A DNA stretch of 64,000 nt from Streptantibioticus silvisoli. Its GTDB lineage: Bacteria; Actinomycetota; Actinomycetes; Streptomycetales; Streptomycetaceae. The stretch is taken from the NCBI RefSeq assembly GCF_027947535.2, contig NZ_JAAGKO020000031.1, positions 1 to 64,000 on the forward strand, written 5' to 3'. This document shows positions 18,331 through 28,414 of this stretch, piece after piece (position 1 is the stretch's first letter; each line of letters begins with the position of its first letter). The position numbers were made by a program, and so were the translations under genes. The notes under the pieces are model-generated. The model was not told the DNA's origin and made no database searches. It saw nothing but the letters and a program-made list of their open reading frames with translations.

Positions 18331-19068
18331 TCAGGCGGACAGGCCCCGCGCGCCGTCCGCGCGCATGACCTCGGCCTGTTCGGCCAGGGCCCGCAGCCGG
18401 CTCAGCGCGCGGTGCTGGGCGACCCGGACGGCGCCGGGTGACATGCCGAGCATCTGGCCGGTCTCCTCGGCGGTGAGGCCGACGGCGACGCGCAGCAGTA
18501 CGAGTTCGCGCTGGTTGGCCGGGAGGTTGGCCAGCAGGGCCTTGGCCCATTCGGCGTCACTGCTGAGCAGGGCGTGCTCTTCGGGGCCGAGTGAGTCGTC
18601 CGGCTTCTCCGGCAGGTCCTCGGACGGCACGGCGGTCGAGCCGGGGCCGCGCATGGCGGAACGCTGGAGGTCGGCCACCTTGTGCGAGGCGATGGCGAAG
18701 ACGAAGGCCTCGAACGGCCGCCCCTGGTCGCGGTAGCGCGGCAGGGCGCACAGCACGGCGAGGCAGACCTCCTGCGCGAGGTCGTCCACGAAGTGCCGTG
18801 CGTCACCGGGCAGCCGCGACAGCCGGGTGCGGCAGTAGCGCAGGGCCAGCGGATGGACGTGCGCCAGCAGATCGTGGGTGGCCCGTTCGTCCCCCTGGGC
18901 GGCTCGACGCACCAGGGCGCGGATGGTTCCCGCACCTCCGGCCGCGGCGGACCCCGGCGTCTCGTCGTCGCGCATCGGTCCATGGTGCCCCGTGCCCTCG
19001 GAATCCGTCGCACCGCGTCCCGAGTTGTGCACCGAAGCGTTATGGGGTGGAGCGTCGGCCGCCGTCAT
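18331..19068 (-). CDS. ECF-type RNA polymerase sigma factor (SigD/ShbA position)
   Basis: The product has region 2 ([57 protein letters not shown]) and region 4 ([45 protein letters not shown]). I choose the ATG at 19068 because GGGGGA lies at good spacing; an in-frame ATG at 19194 has GAGG only one base away. That gives 245 residues with a disordered N-terminus of about 45. The position between guaB and bldM matches S. coelicolor SCO4769 and mycobacterial SigD. I believe S. griseus ShbA, which transcribes hrdB, is the same family. No anti-sigma gene is adjacent. Confidence 0.88.
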   Translation of the reverse strand: MTAADAPPHNASVHNSGRGATDSEGTGHHGPMRDDETPGSAAAGGAGTIRALVRRAAQGDERATHDLLAHVHPLALRYCRTRLSRLPGDARHFVDDLAQEVCLAVLCALPRYRDQGRPFEAFVFAIASHKVADLQRSAMRGPGSTAVPSEDLPEKPDDSLGPEEHALLSSDAEWAKALLANLPANQRELVLLRVAVGLTAEETGQMLGMSPGAVRVAQHRALSRLRALAEQAEVMRADGARGLSA

Positions 19069-19574
19069 CTCTGTCCCCCGAAACTTCTCCGTCCCGGTCA
19101 CTCGCACGGCGTTCGCCGTGGCCGACCCGGCCGCCACCGCCTCTGACGCGGACGCCGCACGGCGCAGCTCTCGTCGTTCCCCGAGGAAGTCCATACCTCA
19201 AGCATGCGTCCTCGCGCGGGCATCCGGAACTTCAAGGAGCCGTCCACTCTGCCGCCGTTCCCGTTCGCCACCCGTCCGGCAGGAAGCGCCGAAGACGCAA
19301 CGGCGACGGGAAGCACATTGAAACGGCAGGTCCGGACCGCTTTCGGCACTGTACGCGTTCCGTGGGCGCCGGACCGAAACGGGTCCGTGTACGTCACGAT
19401 TCCGATGCGCGATACCGGTGAACGCGGTACGCCGCTCCGGGTGAACGTCCCACGGAGCGGGACGCGGATGCACGCCGGCCGGGGGCGGCGAGGGCCGCGC
19501 CCCGACATCGTCGCGCGGTGCGCGGCGGTGAGGCGGTGCGCCGCCGTGACATCGCACAGCGCACCACACGTCCT
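19069..19574. other. Intergenic region between bldM and the sigma gene
   Basis: This 506-bp spacer carries GC-rich imperfect inverted repeats shortly after the bldM stop (19490-19560) that may end bldM transcription. The promoter of the sigma gene must lie in the sigma-proximal half. I cannot pick a confident -10/-35 pair, and no gene is supported. Confidence 0.4.
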
Positions 19575-20186
19575 TCAGCGCACCAGGCCCCAGCGGAAAC
19601 CGAGCGCGACCGCGTGGGCACGGTCGGAGGCGCCGAGCTTCTTGAACAGGCGTCGCGCGTGGGTCTTGACGGTGTCCTCGGAGAGGAACAGCTCACGCCC
19701 GATCTCCGCGTTGGAGCGGCCGTGGCTCATGCCCTCCAGCACCTGGATCTCACGGGCTGTGAGGGTGGGAGCGGCTCCCATCTCGGCGGACCGCAGCCGC
19801 CGGGGGGCCAGCCGCCACGTGGGGTCGGCGAGCGCCTGCGTGACCGTCGCCCGCAGTTCGGCGCGCGAGGCGTCCTTGTGCAGGTAACCGCGGGCACCGG
19901 CCGCCACCGCGAGGGCGACGCCGTCGAGGTCCTCGGCCACCGTCAGCATGATGATGCGGGCCCCGGGATCGGCGGACAGCAGGCGCCGCACGGTCTCCAC
20001 CCCGCCGAGTCCGGGCATCCGGACATCCATCAGGATGAGGTCGGAGCGGTCGGCACCCCAGCGGCGGAGGACTTCCTCGCCGTTGGCCGCCGTCGTCACG
20101 CGCTCGACGCCGGGCACGGTCGCGACCGCGCGGCGAAGCGCCTCTCGGGCAAGCGGGGAGTCGTCGCATACAAGGACGGATGTCAT
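19575..20186 (-). CDS. bldM: Developmental response-regulator-like transcription factor BldM
   Basis: BldM controls aerial growth and sporulation genes as a homodimer and as a heterodimer with WhiI. The 203-residue sequence begins MTSVLVCDDSPLAREALRRA. It has a receiver domain with D8/D9, D54 in LILMDVRMPG and K104 in YLHKD, and a LuxR-type helix-turn-helix at about 137-195 (LTAREIQVLEGMSHGRSNAEIG, EDTVKTHARRLFKKL). It appears almost identical to the S. coelicolor protein as I remember it. ATG 20186 has GGAGGG five bases upstream. The gene is divergent from whiD, as in other streptomycetes, and a SigmaBldN-type promoter lies about 115 bases upstream. Confidence 0.97.
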   Translation of the reverse strand: MTSVLVCDDSPLAREALRRAVATVPGVERVTTAANGEEVLRRWGADRSDLILMDVRMPGLGGVETVRRLLSADPGARIIMLTVAEDLDGVALAVAAGARGYLHKDASRAELRATVTQALADPTWRLAPRRLRSAEMGAAPTLTAREIQVLEGMSHGRSNAEIGRELFLSEDTVKTHARRLFKKLGASDRAHAVALGFRWGLVR

Positions 20187-20306
20187 GACCGCCCTCCGCA
20201 GCTGATCCGCGTCACGTTGAGCCTCCAGGCTGGTACGAATCGTCACCGGTGGGGCTGACGGCGTCGGGCCTTCACCCACAGCCACGCCGTACAACCTCCT
20301 CCGCAC

Positions 20307-20334
20307 TCACAACGATGCTCACTCGAAAGAGTTA
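20307..20334 (-). promoter_or_regulatory. SigmaBldN-type promoter of bldM
   Basis: On the minus strand CGTAAC (20329-20334) and CGTTGT (20307-20312) are separated by exactly 16 bases. The SigmaBldN consensus is CGTAAC-N16/17-CGTTGA, so only the last base differs. bldM is an established SigmaBldN target. The predicted start is near 20300, giving a leader of about 115 bases. Confidence 0.8.
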
Positions 20335-20628
20335 CGGAGTCTGGCAGCCGTCGCCGACACTCTACGTGATCACCTCGACACGATTCAGCCACACCGCACC
20401 GCCAACTGGTGCATCGCCACTAAACCGGAGCACGACCGGCGCACGAGATCACTTCGGGCATCGCCCCCGGAGCGCCCGCCGGACCGCTCCACGGAGCGCC
20501 GGCGCGAACGGCGGCGGCCACCAGCGGGACATCCCGTACGACGTTCACATACGCCGACACCCCGGGCGTGGCATCGATGGATGTCCCTCCTTGAACTATT
20601 TGGTCCCTTTTTTCCGCATAGGCGAGTG

Positions 20629-20657
20629 TTGAGGCTAGATTGGCAATGAGTCATATT
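20629..20657 (+). promoter_or_regulatory. Candidate whiD promoter
   Basis: TTGAGG (20629-20634) and CATATT (20652-20657) are 17 bases apart, about 100 bases before whiD, in the most AT-rich part of the bldM-whiD spacer (20187-20753). A TTGAAC at 20591 may belong to a second promoter. Confidence 0.4.
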
Positions 20658-20753
20658 TACATCCAGTTACACAAAGAACGGGCGCAACTGCGCCCTCATC
20701 CGCTCGCGGTCGGGCGGCCGAACCTCAGGAAGAACCTTTCGAGGGGATGAGCA

Positions 20754-21059
20754 ATGGCAGATTTCTCCCGACTCCCTGGCCCCAACGCCGATCTGTGGGA
20801 CTGGCAGCTGGTGGCCGCCTGCCGGGGAGTGGACAGCTCGCTGTTCTTCCACCCCGAAGGTGAGCGCGGGGCCGCCCGAAGTTCGCGGGAGGCGGCGGCC
20901 AAGGAGGTATGCATGCGATGCCCGGTGCGCGCCGCCTGCGCGGCGCACGCGCTGGCGGTCCGCGAGCCCTACGGCGTGTGGGGCGGCCTGACCGAGGACG
21001 AACGCGAGGAGATGATGGGGCGCTCCAGAAACCGGTTGACCGGCACCGCGAGCCCATAG
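20754..21059 (+). CDS. whiD: WhiB-family iron-sulfur developmental regulator WhiD
   Basis: The 101-residue protein carries the Wbl [4Fe-4S] ligands C23, C53, C56 and C62 (AACRGVD, EVCMRCPVRAAC), followed by the G-V-W-G-G turn (GVWGGLTEDERE) and a basic C-terminal stretch for DNA contact. Wbl proteins bind region 4 of the principal sigma factor; WhiD is needed for late sporulation septation and spore maturation. The start follows GAGGGG. It is slightly shorter at the C-terminus than I recall for S. coelicolor WhiD (about 112 residues). The divergent bldM neighbour makes the assignment firm. Confidence 0.95.
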   Translation: MADFSRLPGPNADLWDWQLVAACRGVDSSLFFHPEGERGAARSSREAAAKEVCMRCPVRAACAAHALAVREPYGVWGGLTEDEREEMMGRSRNRLTGTASP

Positions 21060-21176
21060 CGCGGACCGTCCGGAACGGTCGAAGAATCGTTTCTTCAGGC
21101 GGCGGCCGACGAGGCCGCCGCCCCGCCTTCGCACGGATCGCGAGGCGTCCGGTCGCCGGTGAGCGGCGGTCCGCGC

Positions 21177-21397
21177 AGGCGGCTGGCGCGACGCGGGCGC
21201 GGGCGACGGAACGCGCGTGTCGGCGCTACGCGGGCGCGGCCGATGGAACGCGAGCGCGGCCGGCGCAACGGGAGCGTGCCGGCGCAACGCGGACGCGCTC
21301 GGCGCAGCGGGAGCGTGCCGGTCGGCAGCGGAGGCCGAGAGGTGCGCCGACGCCGGGCTCGCCCCGCCTTCGCCTTCACGCCCGTGGCGCGCGGGGC
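21177..21397. repeat. Degenerate ~20-bp repeats downstream of whiD
   Basis: Between whiD and the LysR gene (convergent), variants of GGCGCAACGCGGGCGCGGCC recur every 19-20 bases, clearest at 21220-21330. Nothing coding is supported in 21060-21397. Confidence 0.5.
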
Positions 21398-22435
21398 TCA
21401 GCCCTGGGCGGCCTCAGCCAGACGGGCCATGAGCTGTTCGACGGCGGGGACCTTCGCCAGGTCCGGCAGCGTCAGCGCGACGACCTCGCGTCGCACGAAC
21501 GGGTGCACGTCGACCAGCGCGACGTTCCGCAGGCGCAGTGAGCGGACGGCCAGCTCGGGGAGCAGGGCGACGCCGAGGCCCGCTCCGACCAGGCCCGCCA
21601 CCGCCGGCGAGTCGTCGGTGGCGAAGTCGATGCGCGGGGAGAAGCCCTCCTCGTCGCACACCTGGATGAGATGACGCCGGCAGCGCGGGCACCCGGCGAT
21701 CCACGCCTCGTCCGCCAGCGAAGCCAGCGGCACCGGCCACGGCGTCCGGCTCTCCCGGGCCACGACCCCCTCGCGCCTCAGGCCCGGCGCGCGCCCGTCG
21801 CCCGGGCTGCCGGAGCCGGAGAGGCCGCTGTGCCCGTCGTGGGCGGCGGGAGCGTCCTGCCCGGTGGCGGCGGGCGGGGCGAGCGGGTGGGCCGCCGGGA
21901 GCAGGCCGACCAGGCGGTCGGTGAGGAGCGAGGTCACCACGAGGTCGTCCCACTCGGCCAGGTCCACATGCCCGTGCCGACCGACGTAACGAAAGGCGAG
22001 AGCGACCTCGCAATCACCCGAACGGAGCAACTCGACCGAACGTGGCGGCTCGGCGTCCTCCAGGAAGACCTGGGTTCCCGGGTTCTCGGCCCGCATTCGG
22101 GCGATCGCGACCGGCGCGATCGTCGAACTGCCCGAGGGGAAGGAGACCATCCGCACCTTGCCCGAACGCAGACCGGCGATCGCGGCGACCTCCTCCTCGG
22201 CCGCGGTCAGCCCGGCCAGGATCCCGGCGGCGTGCCGGGTCAACGCACGACCGGCCTCGGTCAGCCGGGTGGAGCGGCCCACGCGCACCACCAGCGGCGT
22301 GCCGGCGACGTGCTCCAGGGCTTTCATCTGCTGGCTGACGGCCGGCTGCGTGATCCCCAGTTCGCGGGCCGCGGCCGAGAACGACCCCGTGCGGGAAACA
22401 GCGCGCAGTACCCGGAGATGGCGTGCTTCGATCAT
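21398..22435 (-). CDS. LysR-family transcriptional regulator
   Basis: This 345-residue LTTR has an N-terminal winged helix (RHLRVLRAVSRTGSFSAAAR, GITQPAVSQQMKALE) and a linker helix. The two-lobe effector domain begins near GKVRMVSFPSG and ends in the GVGLGVALLPE-type motif GAGLGVALLPELAV. A Gly/Ser/Asp-rich insertion (about 195-225) and a CPRC pair (WIAGCPRCRRHL) occur in the effector domain; the cysteines could be redox- or metal-sensitive, which is speculation. It is divergent from the PLP enzyme with 46 bases between starts, so it most likely controls that gene and itself. Confidence 0.92.
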   Translation of the reverse strand: MIEARHLRVLRAVSRTGSFSAAARELGITQPAVSQQMKALEHVAGTPLVVRVGRSTRLTEAGRALTRHAAGILAGLTAAEEEVAAIAGLRSGKVRMVSFPSGSSTIAPVAIARMRAENPGTQVFLEDAEPPRSVELLRSGDCEVALAFRYVGRHGHVDLAEWDDLVVTSLLTDRLVGLLPAAHPLAPPAATGQDAPAAHDGHSGLSGSGSPGDGRAPGLRREGVVARESRTPWPVPLASLADEAWIAGCPRCRRHLIQVCDEEGFSPRIDFATDDSPAVAGLVGAGLGVALLPELAVRSLRLRNVALVDVHPFVRREVVALTLPDLAKVPAVEQLMARLAEAAQG

Positions 22436-22445
22436 TTCTTAAGTA

Positions 22446-22458
22446 TAAGCAATCCTTA
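22446..22458. promoter_or_regulatory. LysR-type operator in a 46-bp divergent promoter
   Basis: TAAG-N5-CTTA (TAAGCAATCCTTA) is an interrupted palindrome with the T-N11-A form bound by LysR-type regulators. It lies between the regulator start (22435) and the PLP-enzyme start (22482), where an LTTR autoregulatory site is expected. Confidence 0.65.
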
Positions 22459-22481
22459 GGGGTGAATACCACTTACCACCC

Positions 22482-23567
22482 ATGGACTTCTGGGTTGCCG
22501 AGATGCACGCTGAGTCCATGGACAGTTTGTCGAGCGCCGAGTTCACCCATCCGACCACCTATCTCAACACGGCCTCGTCCGGTCTGCTCCCTGCCCGGAC
22601 AGCCGCCGCACTGCACCGCGCCGTCGACGAACTCGCGGCCGGGGACTTCTCCGGACCCGAGAGATGGATCGACACCGCGCGAGCCGGCTACGCCCGGCTG
22701 GCCGGCGTGTCCGCCGACCGGGTCGCCGTCGGCTCGTCCGCCAGCGTCCACGCCGGACTGATCGCCTCCGGACTGGCTCCGGGAGCCGAAGTCCTCGTCG
22801 CGGACGGTGACTTCAGCTCGCTGGTGAACCCCTTCGCGGTGCGCCGGGACCTGAGCCTGCGGATAGTTCCCCTGAAGCGGCTGGCCGAGGAGATACGCGC
22901 GCAGACCGCGCTGGTCGCCGTCAGTACGGTGCAGTCCGCCCACGGACGGGTGGCCGACCTCGCCGCGATCCGGGAGGCCGCCACACGGTGCGGAGCACGC
23001 GTGTTCCTCGATGCCACCCAGTCGGCCGGGTGGCTGCCGCTGGACGCGGGCGCCTTCGACTACGTGATGTGCGCGCCCTTCAAGTGGATGCTCTGCCCGC
23101 GGGGGGCGGCGTTCCTGACGGTGGCCGAATCGGTCGCCGACGCGACGACGCCGGTGTTCGCCGGATGGACCGCCGGGGAGTCCCCCTACGACTCCACCTA
23201 CGGACCGATCACGCGACTGGCCTCGTCGGCGCGGCGGTTCGACGCCAGTCCGGCCTTCCTGGTCTACGCGGGGGTGATGGCCTCGCTGAGCGTCATCGAG
23301 GAGATCGGCGTGGCGACGATCGGCGAGCACAACAAGGCGCTGGCCCGGCGGTTCGAGGAAGGAGTGCGGTCGTTGGGGTACGAGCCCGTGCCGACCGGCG
23401 GTTCGGCCATCGTCTCCGTCCCCGGCCTCGACCACGCGGTGCCGGGGCTGGAGAAGGCCGGGATCACGGTGGCCGGCCGCGCGGGAAATCTGCGCGCCGC
23501 CTTCCACCTCTACAACTCGTCGTCGGACGTCGACACCCTGCTGGAGGCGCTGCCGGCACGACGGTGA
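22482..23567 (+). CDS. PLP-dependent class V aminotransferase-fold enzyme
   Basis: The 361-residue enzyme belongs to the aminotransferase class V/cysteine-desulfurase-like group. Visible elements are TYLNTASSGLLPARTAAALH, GSSASVHAGL, D177 in VFLDATQSAGW (pyridine nitrogen) and the PLP Schiff-base Lys K201 in CAPFKWMLCPRGAAFL. The substrate cannot be inferred; no NifU/SufE-like partner is nearby. Start is uncertain: ATGs at 22482, 22503 and 22518 are all in frame and none has a strong ribosome site. It is probably regulated by the divergent LysR protein through the TAAG-N5-CTTA site. Confidence 0.85.
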   Translation: MDFWVAEMHAESMDSLSSAEFTHPTTYLNTASSGLLPARTAAALHRAVDELAAGDFSGPERWIDTARAGYARLAGVSADRVAVGSSASVHAGLIASGLAPGAEVLVADGDFSSLVNPFAVRRDLSLRIVPLKRLAEEIRAQTALVAVSTVQSAHGRVADLAAIREAATRCGARVFLDATQSAGWLPLDAGAFDYVMCAPFKWMLCPRGAAFLTVAESVADATTPVFAGWTAGESPYDSTYGPITRLASSARRFDASPAFLVYAGVMASLSVIEEIGVATIGEHNKALARRFEEGVRSLGYEPVPTGGSAIVSVPGLDHAVPGLEKAGITVAGRAGNLRAAFHLYNSSSDVDTLLEALPARR

Positions 23568-23819
23568 GGTGGACGGAGGCGGAGTGCCGCTCGGCGGCGG
23601 GGCGGTGTGCCGCTCGGCGGCGGCGCGGCGAGGTGCGGCGCGACGGGTGTGGTGCCGAGCGGCATGGTGCCGGTGCGGTGCGGTGCGACGGTGCGGTGCG
23701 GCGCCGGGCGGCGCGGCGCCGGGCGGTGCGGTGCCGGTGCGGCGCGAAGTGAACGGTGGCAGGGGCGGCGGGCGGTTAATCGATCGCGGCGGGAGCGGGG
23801 CGGTCGTACCGTCGGTGGC
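23568..23819. repeat. Low-complexity GGCGG/GGTGC repeat spacer
   Basis: The 252-bp spacer holds repeated GTGCCGCTCGGCGGCGG and GCGGTGC units (23580-23750). No gene is supported; the last 50 bases carry the MOSC gene promoter. Confidence 0.5.
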
Positions 23820-24395
23820 GTGAAGTTGCTGTCAGTGAACATCGGCGTGCCGCGACCCAACCCGTGGAAGGGGGTCAGCACCACCGGTATCGACAAGCGG
23901 CCGGTCGAGGGGCCGGTGGCGGTGAGCGCGCCGGGGCCGAAGGGCACCGGCGCGGTGGGCCTGGCCGGCGACCGGGTGTACGACGTGGACCACCACGGCG
24001 GCGACGACCAGGCGGTGTACGCCTACGCGAGGGAGGAACTCGACGATTGGGAACAGGAGTTGGGGCTGAGGCTGGCCAACGGGGCCTTCGGCGAGAACCT
24101 GACGACGGCCGGGGTGGACGTCACCGGCGCGGTCATCGGTGAACGCTGGCGGGTGGGACCGGAGGTGGTGCTGGAGGTGACGGCACCGCGGATCCCGTGC
24201 GGCACGTTCCGGGGATGGCTGGGGGTGCCGGGGTGGCTGCGGCGGTTCACGCTGGCCGAGCGGCCGGGGGCATACCTGCGGATCGTGACGCCGGGCGAGA
24301 TCCGGGCGGGCGACGCGATCGAGGTGGTCGCGCGGCCGGCGGACGGGGAAACCGTGGCGGAGGCGTTCCACCGGTTCATGCACCGGGGCGGCTGA
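23820..24395 (+). CDS. MOSC domain-containing protein (copy 1)
   Basis: This stand-alone MOSC domain protein of 191 residues has VKLLSVNIGVPR, GIDKRPVEGPV, GLAGDRVYDVDHHGGDDQAVY, ANGAFGENLTTAGVDV and a conserved Cys in APRIPCGTF. MOSC domains bind or transfer sulfur, or handle N-hydroxylated substrates such as in YiiM. TACCGT lies seven bases before GTG 23820 with no ribosome site, which suggests a leaderless mRNA; in-frame codons upstream are repeat sequence. It is followed 210 bases later by a close paralogue in the same direction. The pair probably arose by duplication. Confidence 0.85.
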   Translation: MKLLSVNIGVPRPNPWKGVSTTGIDKRPVEGPVAVSAPGPKGTGAVGLAGDRVYDVDHHGGDDQAVYAYAREELDDWEQELGLRLANGAFGENLTTAGVDVTGAVIGERWRVGPEVVLEVTAPRIPCGTFRGWLGVPGWLRRFTLAERPGAYLRIVTPGEIRAGDAIEVVARPADGETVAEAFHRFMHRGG

Positions 24396-24605
24396 CCGGC
24401 TCGTCGGTGCGGTCGGGGCGGTCGGGGCGCTCGGGGCGGCTGACCGTTTTATCCGCGTGGCTGACTCGGCGGGACAGTTGACGGCGACAACCGCTCGTCG
24501 GGACGACCGGCGGGAGCCGACCGGCGGAACGGTGGGCGGATCGCGCAGGGGCGACGGGGACAAAGGTTCTGCGCGGGTGTGCGGGCGGGACGTAGGGTGC
24601 CGGGC
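24396..24605. other. Spacer between the two MOSC genes
   Basis: GGGGCGGTC/GCTCGGGGCGGCTGACC repeats occupy 24410-24450; the rest is unremarkable. The -10 element of the second MOSC gene is TAGGGT at 24593-24598. Confidence 0.45.
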
Positions 24606-25274
24606 ATGTCACGCATTCTCTCGGTGAACGTGGGCACTTCCATGGTCACCGATTACAGCGACGCCGGCAGCACGGGCATCGACAAACGGCCGGTGGACGG
24701 GCCGGTGCGGGTCGAGGCGCCCGGTGAGCGGGCGTTCGGGGAGGTCGGGGGCAGCGGGCTGGCCGGTGACGCGATCAGCGACCGCAGGTTCCACGGCGGG
24801 AACGCGCAGGCGGTGTACGCGTACGCGAGGGAGGAACTGGATGGCTGGGAGCGGGAGTTGGGCCGGCCGCTGAGCAACGGGATGTTCGGGGAGAACCTGA
24901 CGACGTCCGGCGTCGTGGTCTCCGACGCGCTCATCGGTGAGCGGTGGCGGGTCGGCGACGGGCTCGTGCTGGAGGTGACGTCCTGCCGCATTCCGTGCCG
25001 GACGTTCGCCGAATGGCTGGGCGAGAGGGGCTGGGTGAAGCGGTTCACGCAGGCCGCGCTTCCCGGTGCGTACCTGCGCGTCATCACTCCCGGCGAGGTG
25101 TGCGGGGGCGACGCGGTCGAGGTGGTGAGCCGGCCGGCGCACGACGTCACCGTCAGCGTGCTGTTCCGGGCGATGACCACCGAACCGGCTCTGCTGCGGC
25201 GGACGTTGGCGGCGTCCGGCACGCTGAACCCCGACCACCTCGACGCCGTCCTGCGCCGCCTCACCCGCACGTGA
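24606..25274 (+). CDS. MOSC domain-containing protein (copy 2)
   Basis: The 222-residue protein is colinear with the preceding MOSC protein: SRILSVNVGTSM, GIDKRPVDGPV, GLAGDAISDRRFHGGNAQAVY, SNGMFGENLTTSGVVVSDAL and Cys in SCRIPCRTFAEWLGERGW. It has an extra C-terminal segment of about 30 residues (LLRRTLAASGTLNPDHLDAV) that copy 1 lacks and that resembles the YiiM-type C-terminal helix. ATG 24606 has TAGGGT seven bases upstream, so leaderless translation is likely. Divergence between copies suggests an old duplication with separate substrates. Confidence 0.88.
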   Translation: MSRILSVNVGTSMVTDYSDAGSTGIDKRPVDGPVRVEAPGERAFGEVGGSGLAGDAISDRRFHGGNAQAVYAYAREELDGWERELGRPLSNGMFGENLTTSGVVVSDALIGERWRVGDGLVLEVTSCRIPCRTFAEWLGERGWVKRFTQAALPGAYLRVITPGEVCGGDAVEVVSRPAHDVTVSVLFRAMTTEPALLRRTLAASGTLNPDHLDAVLRRLTRT

Positions 25275-25388
25275 CCGCCGCACCGCCGACCACCGCACCC
25301 TCCACGCATCGAACCGCACCGCCCGCCCACCGCACCGGCCACCCCACCCTCCGGGACCTCCGCGCCGCCCGCCACCGCCCCGTCCGCC

Positions 25389-25670
25389 TGAACCAACTAC
25401 ACCCCCAGCCACCGCACCCTCCGCACACCAGCCGCACCGCCCACCACCTCACCGCCCGCGTGAACCAGCCGCACCCCCAGCCACCGCACCCTCCGCACAC
25501 CAGCCGCACCCCCAGCCACCTCACCGCCCGCGTGAACCAGCCGCACCCCCAGCCACCGCACCCTCCGCACACCAGCCGCACCCCCAGCCACCTCACCGCC
25601 CGCGTGAACCAGCCGCACCCCCAGCCCACCGCACCGCCCGCGTGAACCAGCCGCACCGCCCGCCCCATCA
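25389..25670. repeat. 72-bp minisatellite
   Basis: TGAACCA starts at 25389, 25461, 25533 and 25605, an exact 72-base period, with a truncated unit at 25643. Each unit contains two copies of GCACCCCCAGCCACC. The period is a multiple of three, so frames stay open on both strands (Pro/His/Gln/Thr or Trp/Gly/Val), but there is no gene evidence. The remaining spacer (25275-25388) is similar low-complexity sequence. Confidence 0.8.
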
Positions 25671-25700
25671 CCCCCTCCCCGTCGGCAATAGGCTGCGCGC

Positions 25701-26474
25701 ATGACGACTTCACTGATCACGGGGGCGACGGCGGGGCTGGGGGCGGCGTTCGCGCGGCGGTTGGCGGGTGACGGGCACGCGTTGGTGCTGGTGGCCCGGG
25801 ACGAGCGGCGGCTGGAGTCGTGCGCGGCGGAGCTGGGCCGGCGTTACGGGGTTCCGGTGGAGGTGCTGGCGGCGGATCTGTCGGCGCAGGACGGGATCGC
25901 GGCGGTCGAGGCGCGGCTGGCGGACGCGGACCGGCCGGTGGACGTGCTGGTGAACAACGCCGGGTTCGGCAACCGGGGCACGTTCCTGAACGTGCCGGTG
26001 GCCGACGAGTTGACGATGCTCACGCTGCACTGCGAGGCGGTGCTGCGGCTGACGTCGGCCGCGGCGGCGGCGATGCGCGAGCGGGGACGCGGGTTCGTGG
26101 TGAACGTGGCGTCGGTGGCGGCGTTCGTGCCGCGCGGGACCTACGCGGCGAGCAAGTCGTGGGTGCTGCGGTTCTCCGAGGGGGTGGCGCTGGAGCTGGC
26201 CGGGACCGGGGTGCGGGTGATGGCGCTGTGCCCGGGGTTCGTGCGCACGGAGTTCCACGGGCGCGCGGGGATGGACGTCAGCGGGTTGCCCGGTTTCGCC
26301 TGGCTGGACGCCGACAAGGTGGTGGCCGCGGCGATCCGGGATCTGGCGGTCGGCAAGACGGTGAGCGTGCCGGACGTGCGGTACAAGGTCGCGGTGGCGC
26401 TCGCGCGGGCAGTGCCGAGCAATGCCTTCGGCCGGCTGTCCTCCGGTCTCGGCCGCAAGTACGGACCGCGCTGA
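25701..26474 (+). CDS. Short-chain dehydrogenase/reductase
   Basis: The 257-residue classical SDR has the NAD(P) motif TGATAGLGAAFARRL, DLSAQDG, NNAGFGNRG, catalytic Ser in NVASVAAFVP and Tyr/Lys in TYAASKSW, then LCPGFVRTEFH. The C-terminal helix (YKVAVALARAVPSNAFGRL) could associate with membrane, as in the DltE/YqjQ-like SDRs. ATG 25701 is preceded by TAGGCT at six bases, again a leaderless pattern. Its natural substrate is unknown. It is convergent with groEL across a strong hairpin. Confidence 0.92.
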   Translation: MTTSLITGATAGLGAAFARRLAGDGHALVLVARDERRLESCAAELGRRYGVPVEVLAADLSAQDGIAAVEARLADADRPVDVLVNNAGFGNRGTFLNVPVADELTMLTLHCEAVLRLTSAAAAAMRERGRGFVVNVASVAAFVPRGTYAASKSWVLRFSEGVALELAGTGVRVMALCPGFVRTEFHGRAGMDVSGLPGFAWLDADKVVAAAIRDLAVGKTVSVPDVRYKVAVALARAVPSNAFGRLSSGLGRKYGPR

Positions 26475-26614
26475 CCAGCTGACCGTAGGAAGAAAAGACC
26501 CTGGGACGATACGACCGCCCCACCCCGGCCGACGCCCGGCCCCGGTCAACGCCCACCCGGCCGACGACCACCCCGGTCAACGCCCACCCCGTCACCCCCC
26601 GGGGGGAAAACGCC

Positions 26615-26655
26615 GGTGAGGCCCGGCTCCGCTGTTCGCGGTGCCGGGCCTCACC
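26615..26655. terminator. Bidirectional terminator between the SDR gene and groEL
   Basis: GGTGAGGCCCGGC and GCCGGGCCTCACC form a perfect 13-bp stem around a 15-base loop, placed between the convergent SDR and groEL genes. Confidence 0.85.
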
Positions 26656-26656
26656 C

Positions 26657-26738
26657 GTGGGGCGTCGTCGGATGCCGTGCGGCAGCCTCGGAACCCCGTG
26701 GGGCGTCGTCAGTTGCCGTGCGGCAGCCCCGGACGCCC
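26657..26738. repeat. Two 41-bp direct repeats downstream of groEL
   Basis: GTGGGGCGTCGTC and TGCCGTGCGGCAGCC recur with a 41-base offset (starts 26657 and 26698), between the terminator hairpin and the groEL stop. Confidence 0.6.
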
Positions 26739-26751
26739 CGGACGCGTCGCG

Positions 26752-28386
<1,635 letters not shown>

Positions 28387-28414
28387 CTACCTCGTCATTC
28401 CTCGTCAAAGACCG

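Noticed and set aside
19195-19569. Arg-rich frames in the bldM-sigma spacer
   Set aside because: No ribosome site, codon use unlike real genes, frames on both strands equally open.
21060-21397. Small Arg/Ala frames after whiD
   Set aside because: They come from the ~20-bp repeats and differ in every frame without a start signal.
25389-25670. CRISPR-like array
   Set aside because: Units are tandem without unique spacers and no cas genes are nearby.
25261-25713. Trp/Gly/Val-repeat frame on the minus strand
   Set aside because: It arises from the 72-bp minisatellite; no ribosome site or folded segment.
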